Source of the DNA: Acanthosepion lycidas
Taxonomy: Eukaryota; Mollusca; Cephalopoda; Sepiida; Sepiidae
Length of the DNA stretch: 64,000 nucleotides
Assembly (NCBI GenBank): GCA_963932145.1
Contig: OZ010593.1
Coordinates: forward strand, 35,726,413 to 35,790,412
Reading direction: 5' to 3'
How positions within the stretch are numbered: position 1 is the stretch's first letter; the number at the start of each line of letters is the position of its first letter. The notes beneath the pieces were generated by a model. It saw only the letters and a list, made by a program, of their open reading frames with translations. It did no database searches and was not told the origin of the DNA. The translations under genes were made by a program, and so were the position numbers. Positions 57,101 through 64,000 of this stretch are shown here, one piece after another.

Positions 57101-58320
57101 TTATTTTCTTTGCTTTCTGGCGTTTACACATTTCTTTCCGGGTCCCACCGAGGGACCTAAGGTTAGAAATGGCATCATGACACTTTTCACTGACAAAAAA
57201 AAAAAAAAAAAAATTACATAGATAGAGCCCTTCGTAAAGTGTGGGCTGTACTTGTCAGAACAATTTTTTGTATCTCCTTGAGGCATGGGCTTCCAGGAAT
57301 CCCTGCAATTAGTCTACTGCAATCTTTTCCAACCAGTCCTAGGGCTCCAACTACAACAGGGATTGTTGATGTTCCCATATGCCACATTTTCGAGACCTCT
57401 ATTTCAAGGTCCTTGTATTTTGACAGCTTTTTGAATATCTTCAAAGATACATTGCAGTCAGCAGGGACTGCCATATCAATAAGGAGGCACCGTTTTTGTT
57501 TGTGGTCTTTAATAACAATATCTGGTCGGTTGGCCTTGATTGTTCTGTCAGTGTGAATTGTGTAGTCCCATAGAATTGTAACAGGTCCTATCTCCGTAAC
57601 TGGGTCTGGGTGGTGTTGGTACCAGTTTCTTTCAGTTTCCTTCCCGTAGAAGTTGCAGATTTTCCAGTGCAGATATTGGCCCACTCTGTCATGTCGGGTT
57701 TTATATTCAGTGGGTGCCAACATCGTGCAACCTGATACAAGATGATCAATCGTTTCTGGATATTTATCACAGAATCTGCATTTTGGGCTGACACAATATT
57801 TTAGTATATGTGCTTGATAATTCCTAGTTAGCAAGCATTGGTCCTGCGCAGCAAGGATAAAACCTTCAGTTTCCGCTTTCAACCCTGCACTGCGTAGCCA
57901 CTGATGGGTACGGGTTTTGTCTACATCAGCTTGGTTGATACGGGCAGAGTATTGGCCATGAATCGGTTTATCTTGCCATCGCTTCTGTATCTGGTCGGTT
58001 GCATTCGTCTTTGCTGTCTTTTTCAAGTATTTTGCAGTTTCAGCCGGTGTATTGTGCTGTAGTTGCATCTCTACGCCCATTTGAAGCTCCAGTTTGAATT
58101 TGTTGGCTTCTTTCATTACGGAGTAAAGACGCTTACTACTTTCATGTTCCTTGACGCAGACCATCATCCAGTCTTCTGTAGTTTCCAAGTATTTTTGGAG
58201 GCCAATTGTTGTAGTTTTGTAGGACAGTTCTAGTTGAACTAATCCTCTGCCTCCTTCGGATCTGGGCACATACAGACGATCAACATCAGCTTTGGGATGA
58301 TGCATGCGATAGCAAGTGAG
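57100..58320 (-). mobile_element. R2/R4-like LINE, 5'-truncated copy
   Basis: Comprises the open frame below and a 3' UTR of about 110 bases (57101-57213, with a long A run on the sense strand and CCCTCGGTGGGACCCGG). It ends in (AAT)n. The RT domain is absent: the copy starts near 58320 directly beside a second ATT array (58327-58371). Confidence 0.85.
57214..58305 (-). CDS. Restriction-like endonuclease domain of R2/R4-type retrotransposon, 363 aa
   Basis: The longest real open frame in the window. Residues 1-60 (LYVPRSEGGRGL near 11-22) resemble the region just after the RT in R2/R4/Dong-type elements. A zinc-knuckle-like CX2CX8HX4C lies at residues 176, 179, 188 and 193. The restriction-like endonuclease follows: PD at 261-262 and LLIDMAVP at 273-281 form the PD-(D/E)xK-type active site that nicks the target DNA to prime reverse transcription. 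The end (IPGSPCLKEIQKIVL, then HTLRRALSM) is a conserved C-terminus. No stop or frameshift, so it is younger than its neighbours. The Met at 58303 is within the protein, not the true start; the RT lies outside the copy. Confidence 0.85.
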   Translation of the reverse strand: MHHPKADVDRLYVPRSEGGRGLVQLELSYKTTTIGLQKYLETTEDWMMVCVKEHESSKRLYSVMKEANKFKLELQMGVEMQLQHNTPAETAKYLKKTAKTNATDQIQKRWQDKPIHGQYSARINQADVDKTRTHQWLRSAGLKAETEGFILAAQDQCLLTRNYQAHILKYCVSPKCRFCDKYPETIDHLVSGCTMLAPTEYKTRHDRVGQYLHWKICNFYGKETERNWYQHHPDPVTEIGPVTILWDYTIHTDRTIKANRPDIVIKDHKQKRCLLIDMAVPADCNVSLKIFKKLSKYKDLEIEVSKMWHMGTSTIPVVVGALGLVGKDCSRLIAGIPGSPCLKEIQKIVLTSTAHTLRRALSM

Positions 58321-58324
58321 AAGC

Positions 58325-58326
<2 letters not shown>

Positions 58327-58371
<45 letters not shown>
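58327..58371. repeat. (ATT)n microsatellite at 5' truncation point
   Basis: About fifteen ATT units, the same repeat as the 3' tail of the LINE it abuts. Confidence 0.95.
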
Positions 58372-58373
<2 letters not shown>

Positions 58374-59239
58374 AGGCCAGAACATTGCGTCTTTGTTGAA
58401 GTCATTGGAACCTGAAACGCAATTTTAGTAATCGGAATTCTATTAGAGAACGCATTAGCGCGAACAGATTTGTATTTATGTCTATGTTTCGTAGATTACA
58501 GAAAATTATCAGACAAGTAAATTATTGAACTTGGAATATGGAAAGTTTGTGAGCGAAGACGTACAAATATAACGGAGATTACGACAATTATGCTTATTCT
58601 CAATGGATGTAACCTTTTTAACTAGATGATACTAAGAAACCTAGAAGACCTAAAAGATTTTATTATCGGGGGCCGTAATCTTAAAAAAAAAATATTATTT
58701 ATGAAAAATGCAGAAGAATATTGCAAAGTCTATGAATGAGGAGAGCAAGAAGAATGAATTTTTGACCCGTTCGGTTGCTGCTGTAACCTAGGGAAGGCTA
58801 CTGAATAGGCTACTGAATAGAATAATCCCACAAATGTTGGTAATAAACGATAATAGTTAGGATACAAACAACACATATAAGACTCGCCAGCGTCGCGTAG
58901 AAGTATTTAACTGCTAGAAGTGATTCAATTGAATTCCATAATGGATCTCTAACTGCAGGATACCTACGCACAAATTCAAAATGTGGAACATCTATATAAG
59001 ATATTAGTAACACTAAATGGACAGCAATACATAGCAATAATAAATCTGAATAAACAAAATAATTACTCGTAGAAAGTGGTCCGTAATTTACTTATAAATT
59101 TTGGCTATAAGAAATGGTACAACTTAATTTTTAAAATAATTATATTGTAAGATAAAAGATAAATTATATCGGCAAGTTACAATTAATACCCTTCTGTGAT
59201 TTAGTTTTTTTTTTCAGCAAATCCGATAATTTTTTAATT
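58372..59239. other. Unassigned stretch
   Basis: A 75-codon minus frame at 58810-59037 has two hydrophobic segments (residues about 1-14 and 48-66) but no recognised family. No gene called. Confidence 0.35.
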
Positions 59240-59540
59240 TTTCATTTAAATATAAGAAGCAAGGTTCATTTAAAGATTTTTTTAAGTATTTTCCATTTTA
59301 CCGTCGGGGTTTTGTTAATTTCTTTTAGGCTCCAAAAATATTTAGAAAGGGACAACATATTTTTGTAAGCGCTATTGGTGAAAGATAATATATGTTGATA
59401 CCATCTAATTTTAAAAGAATTCTTGGTGCTTCCAATAAAATGTTTTTTTACTGTTGGAATTTCTATAGTAGAGATAGTCCTTAGGTAAATAAGAGAGTCA
59501 GTTTCACATCGATTTTGCAATGGATATTCGTTATAATTTC
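59240..59540 (-). pseudogene. GIY-YIG endonuclease fragment of a Penelope-like element
   Basis: The 84-codon minus frame (59520-59266) reads CETDSLIYLRTIS, FIGSTKNSFKIRWYQHILSF, LSKYFWSLKEI and VKWKILK. The G-x-T-x-x-x-F-K-x-R-x-x-x-H block and LSKYIW-LK block are typical of the GIY-YIG endonuclease at PLE C-termini. A third PLE lineage here, distinct from 10.75 and 47.5 kb. Confidence 0.78.
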
Positions 59541-60009
59541 TACAGTTATAAATGTTGTATTATCGGCGTTTGTTACTTTGGAATGGCTGTTATTACTCAG
59601 GTATTTGTATTGGTTTAAAATTTTATCATTATGTTTTTAATAATTTTTTAAAGACTATCTGTACTGCTATAGCTTAGTTTTATTGTCTTTTTATTAAAAA
59701 AACAAAAACAAAATGGCTAGTACCAACTGGATAGGAATGTGTTAAATTACCTCCCTACCTATTTGATGTTAATTATAAGTAAAGTTGACATATGAATCTT
59801 ACGTAATAAATTACGTAATTGTTTAAGATTTATATGCAGACAACTTCTCGCCTTGACCGATAATATTTATTTTAGGTGAGTTTGAATTTAGCATAGGTCA
59901 TATCTGATTAGCAAAGCCCACAAGCCTATTTATATCATTTTTTTTATCTCGAAAAAGGAGGAAATATTCTGCTTTTGAAATTAATTTAATCGTTCACTCG
60001 GCAATAGTA
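59541..60009. other. Unassigned stretch
   Basis: Nothing recognised. Confidence 0.45.
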
Positions 60010-60165
60010 TACCGTCACCTCAAGAGAAACATTTATAGCGTTGAAACATAATTGTAACTATGTAGCGATTTAAAAAAAATTTTCGTTTTAATGTCCTAAA
60101 ATAAATAATACTGAGCTCTACTCTGTATTGAACAGTCTTTTAAATTAAATCTTACGTACAGTAGA
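60010..60165 (+). mobile_element. Family D repeat, plus orientation
   Basis: Hammerhead-like block (60014-60069) followed by poly-A/T, AAATAAATAATACT, GCTCTACTCTGTATTGAAC and AGTCTTTTAAATTAA, the order seen in inverse at 19440-19630. Confidence 0.7.
60014..60069 (+). ncRNA. Hammerhead-ribozyme-like fold, copy HH6
   Basis: 56 nt. Stem I GTCAC (60014-60018) with GCGAT (60065-60069), four of five pairs. Core CTCAAGA, one change from CUGANGA (G5 to C). Stem II is weak. Then GAAA, stem III ACATA with TATGT (5 perfect bp), and GTA before stem I. Confidence 0.5.
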
Positions 60166-60207
60166 ATTATTATCCATCCGTTCTCATTTAACCTAGATAT
60201 ATATCAT

Positions 60208-60215
<8 letters not shown>

Positions 60216-60282
<67 letters not shown>
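60216..60282. repeat. (TA)n array
   Basis: About 65 bases of TA. Confidence 0.95.
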
Positions 60283-60640
<358 letters not shown>

Positions 60641-60644
<4 letters not shown>

Positions 60645-61408
60645 AACCAATGATTGCAGAAAAATATCGTTGCCTATATATTACTTTGATAGCTACTTTA
60701 GATTTTCACATTTAGGTGAATATACATTTCTAATATTTGAAATAGGAATACATTAGGAAAAACATCACCAAATACAAAATTGCAAAATCCCATCTTATTC
60801 CTTCTTTGAACAAATAAAGTTACAGGCAAATAATCTTTAAATATGAGACTATTAGTATTTCTCTTTGTATGTATAAGTTATTTTCAGGCAATCTAATAAT
60901 TTATTGCTGATGTTATCATAAAAGCTTTGAGGATTAATATATATGAATGCCGAAATGAAAACGGTAAATCGCAAATGAAAGCGTAAAACACCCAACTTGT
61001 GAAATGGGTTCAGTCAAAGAAAATTGATTGAAATCGTTAATTTTGGGAAATAATAGGCGCCTCTTCATGCATAAAGCAGAAAAAGACTGCCAACATATCA
61101 TATTGTAATGTTCTGTCCTTTTTATTTTAGAGACTTTTGTCTATTACATTTTTTATTCGTCACTTTTATTAATGACTTCGAGTGATTTTATAAAAACGAA
61201 ATTCAGCTCGAGAAAGCCATACTTATGGTAACATTCAGTGAATCTTATATAAATTGACATCAAGCCATGTATACAAAGAGATCTAGCTTTTCTAAGTGGT
61301 TTATATCAACTACTTTTACATAATATATTACTTAACCACTTCTATTGACACATCATTTAATCCAGTGTGTGAGCATATGAGAAGACGTGTGTGTGTGTGT
61401 GATAGATA
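60641..61408. other. Unassigned stretch
   Basis: Nothing recognised. Confidence 0.5.
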
Positions 61409-62513
61409 TAGGGTACGTCACTTTTTTGAGGACACGTCTCTCAAGAGCTTTGTTTTCTAACTTATTCTTATTAGTTTCACTTTTCAGATATCAAACTTGA
61501 ATTTCTATGACCGAATGAATAAAAGCGCAATGTAGTAATATAGAGGTAGGTCGATTCCTGAAAATTGCCCGTTCATTCGTTATGAAACTTCTAAAGGGGC
61601 CGTGAGCTGCTGACGGGGTTCTAATTGCAGCAGCGAAACGAAAAATATCGTAATGAAGGTTTTAATGCCATCAGAACACCTCTGCGCCAATGATTCAGAA
61701 AATATTCGCCAACTGCTCCAGAAAGTCAATCTAAGCCATTGCAAAGAGCTACAAATGTTAGAGTGCACTATCATAAGAGCTGTGAATGTTGCATGTGATG
61801 CAAAGAGGTTAGTACATTTCGGAAGAGACAAGATAGACTCCGTGCGAAGAACTTTCTAAACAGGATAAAATACAAAGGAAAACATTTAATCACGGCAAAA
61901 AGATAAGCCTAAAGCAGGATTGAAATTCCAAGAAACATGCATGCCAAATTTGCTGCAACTGTGATGGTTCTGGGAGTCGTCAGCAACGAGTGAAATGTCA
62001 TGCCACCTCACTATTTCCTCAGGGCTTCGGTGTCAATGCTGCTGTCTACAAGATTTTGGAGTTAGTTATGAAGACTTGGATAGTCAAGGTACGCAACGGA
62101 ATATCATACGTCTTCCGACAAGATCCTGTATCGTATCGTCAAGTTAAGAAAACCTAAGCATGGATGCGTGATAATCTCCATGTTCACGTCCTCCCCAAAA
62201 CATGACGTTCAATCTCACCAGACCTGAATCCACTGGAGTATTATGCAAAAGGCGTAGTTGAGAGAGTGACCAGTCAACATAATCATCACATCATAAAGTA
62301 TCTACAATCCGCCTTAAACAGGTGTATGTTAAAAGTGATAAATATAATCTGGTTGGCGGGGTGGGGAGTCAACAGATATTTAAGTAGCCATCGATGCTAA
62401 CGGTACAATGACTGAATTAGATAGGTGAGATAAAAAGATTCTCAAGATTATTTACGCCAATTTGTTATCAACTAAAGCGTTTCAGACAGTTTTCTCAAGA
62501 TCTGACGTACCTA
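61409..62513 (+). mobile_element. TIR-bounded mariner element with dead transposase
   Basis: The left end TAGGGTACGTCA (61409) and right end TGACGTACCTA (62503-62513) are inverse copies with one missing base, with TA at each edge; 1.1 kb is close to full mariner length. Plus-strand frames give FAATVMVLGVVSNE, GFGVNAAVYKILELVMKTW, YVFRQD (second catalytic Asp) and ISPDLNPLEYYAKGVVERV. In DD34D mariners that last block reads PDLNPLDYY; here Glu replaces the catalytic Asp. Many frameshifts. Same broad type as the element at 4258-5041 but with different ends. Confidence 0.82.
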
Positions 62514-62778
62514 AAAAAAATTGTATGTTCACTTGTCACTTCTCTTAATTTAGTCCATCCTTCAGGAAATTTGATTGTAAAATTATTTTTTATAATGTAA
62601 AAGGAGAGAAGCGGGAAGATATCATTTTATTGTATTTATTATTATTATCATTTTTAATATTATTATTATTATCATCATTTATATTATTATTGCTTTAAAA
62701 CTTGATATTGACACTTAAAACGTTATCATGCAGAACTAACCTGATTGGCATTTTTATGCAAAATACAATATTTGTTGA
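62514..62778. repeat. (ATT)n-rich stretch
   Basis: Imperfect ATT and ATC units at 62630-62690; otherwise unassigned. Confidence 0.7.
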
Positions 62779-62833
62779 TCTCTCTCTCTCTCAGTCTCTC
62801 ACTCCCTATATATATATATATATATATATATGT

Positions 62834-62873
<40 letters not shown>

Positions 62874-62878
62874 TGAGT
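62779..62878. repeat. CT, TA, TG and GA microsatellites
   Basis: (CT)n, (TA)n, (TG)n and (GA)n in succession. Confidence 0.95.
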
Positions 62879-62894
62879 GGGTGTGAGATAAAGA

Positions 62895-63319
62895 AAGAGG
62901 AACTCCTGAATACGACGATGAATTACATCCGGCAGCAAGGACTCTAATCGAGAGATTGAAGGTTTTGAGGAGCATGGAACCACCTCTTAATTGCGGTTGT
63001 CCCCAGTTCCACCCTGACCCGAGATGGTAGCCCCTGTTAGGGTCCCAGCTATGGGAAAACGGTGAGCCCCCAAACAAAATCAAAACACTATTAAAGTATA
63101 AAAATATATATTTATAGTAAAAATAATAGCAATACTTTTTTATATAAAAGATTAACGCCAATACCTATTTATAGTAAACATACCGACAATACATTTTATA
63201 GTAGAATACATTTTATAGAGAATAACTTTTATCTGTGGTTGAAGGCATACAACTGCGTTCAAAATGTTTAGATTTGTACATAAATAAAGGTTGATATACC
63301 GCTAAACAAAGTTAACCAA

Positions 63320-63320
<1 letters not shown>
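62895..63320 (+). mobile_element. Family C repeat, copy 4
   Basis: GACGATGAATTACATCCGGCAGC, ACCACCTCTTAATTGCGGTTGT, CCTGTTAGGGTCCCAGCTATGGG, subrepeats around AATACATTTTATAGTA, then GGTTGATATACCGCTAAACA and AACCAAAC. Same order as copy 1. Confidence 0.8.
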
Positions 63321-63393
<73 letters not shown>

Positions 63394-63430
63394 TAGAGGG
63401 AGAGGGAGAGAGAGAGAGAGATAGAGATTG
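63320..63430. repeat. CA, TA and GA microsatellites
   Basis: (CA)n, (TA)n and (GA)n after the family C end. Confidence 0.95.
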
Positions 63431-63566
63431 CTGTCTATTTAAAGATAGAGATAATATTTAAACAATGGAAATATTAATTATGATAAATAATATAATTTTT
63501 AGGGCCAAGTACTAGCGGCTAATAAAAGGCAAAATAATTAAGGATCTTATTTTACATGGCCGCCAG

Positions 63567-64000
63567 TCAGATAAAAAATATAGCTGCCGTTTCTCTAGGT
63601 CTATCGCTGATCTGTTAACGGCTATTATTGAATTTTTTCTGTCAAACTTTAGATGAAAACGGTGAGTTGTCTCCCTAAATATTTTAAATGCGTTTGAGAG
63701 GGTTGAGCATACTGGCCCTCTCCATTATACCAAGAGCTAGACGAATATTTAACCTTATCCAATAGTTAATAATAAATCGTTTAATGAAATCCGTGTGAAA
63801 TGGATATAATTCTAGTTTATATTAATTCAGGGGACACTTAGAGTTTGTCCTTGCGCCTACGTTGTTTTTGATCTTTATCAACAACATTCTCGATGTCATC
63901 AGTTCCCAACAATGTTCTATGTAGATGAAACAACAATTTATTCCTGCCTTGTAGCAAGTCTGGGAGATCTAACAAAGTAAATCTGTCAACTACTCTCAAA
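63567..64000 (+). pseudogene. Jockey-like LINE reverse transcriptase, runs off right edge
   Basis: The plus strand reads SDKKYSCRFSRSIADLLTAI (RT entry), then after frameshifts NAFERVEHTGPLH (KAFD-VWH block), LAPTLFLIFINNILDV (RT block before the catalytic box) and FYVDETTIYSCL, the catalytic YADD box changed to YVDE, then SLGDLTKVNLSTTLK in another frame. The RT is of the jockey/CR1 group. The changed box and frameshifts make it inactive; the rest lies outside the window. Confidence 0.8.

Noticed and set aside
57239..57556. 105-codon plus-strand frame
   Set aside because: Antisense to the retrotransposon endonuclease frame at 57214-58305.

Overview
This 64 kb window looks like intergenic or intronic DNA from an animal genome dense in repeats. 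It is AT-rich, holds about forty (TA)n arrays, and nearly every protein-like signal is a decayed transposon. The mix is Tc1/mariner transposases, Penelope-like elements (PLEs) with GIY-YIG endonucleases, LINEs with microsatellite tails, tRNA-derived SINEs and a MITE. It suggests a lophotrochozoan, most likely a cephalopod mollusc; this is inference from repeat style, not from a host gene. I could not support any host protein-coding exon. The longest uninterrupted reading frame is the C-terminal 363 residues of an R2/R4-like retrotransposon (57.2-58.3 kb, minus).

Layout. 0-8 kb: N-terminus of a Mos1-like mariner transposase running off the left edge, a 2 kb purine-only-like tract, a decayed TIR-bounded mariner, microsatellites and the first palindromic MITE. 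8.1-10.4 kb: a 2.3 kb minisatellite with a ~34 bp unit. 10.7-20.7 kb: PLE and LINE fragments, a dead Tc1 transposase, three more MITEs, and dispersed repeats carrying hammerhead-ribozyme-like folds. 21-34 kb: a foldback repeat, SINEs, three or more LINE tails, a four-copy repeat family with internal tandem subrepeats, and a PLE 3' end carrying a nested MITE. 33.7-35.3 kb: a polypyrimidine tract. 37-40.3 kb: a rearranged mariner and a decayed jockey-like LINE. 46.2-48.2 kb: a PLE with direct terminal repeats. 49.24-49.54 kb: a near-perfect 300 bp palindrome. 50.5-52.3 kb: an old duplication. 53.8-56 kb: SINEs. 57-58.4 kb: the R2/R4-like LINE. 59-64 kb: a GIY-YIG fragment, ribozyme-like repeats, a TIR-bounded mariner and a jockey-like reverse transcriptase running off the right edge.

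Most striking is a family of dispersed, (TA)n-associated repeats. At least five loci fold by eye into the hammerhead layout: three stems, a CUGANGA-like core, GAAA and a GUA cleavage triplet. Stem sequences differ between copies yet stay paired. None keeps a perfect catalytic core, so these copies are probably relics of a retrozyme-like or PLE-linked family. A second theme is the 80 bp palindromic MITE, which matches the ends and length of primate MADE1, the source of miR-548, and whose arms appear to change together. A third theme is that most microsatellites here sit at the tails or edges of mobile elements.
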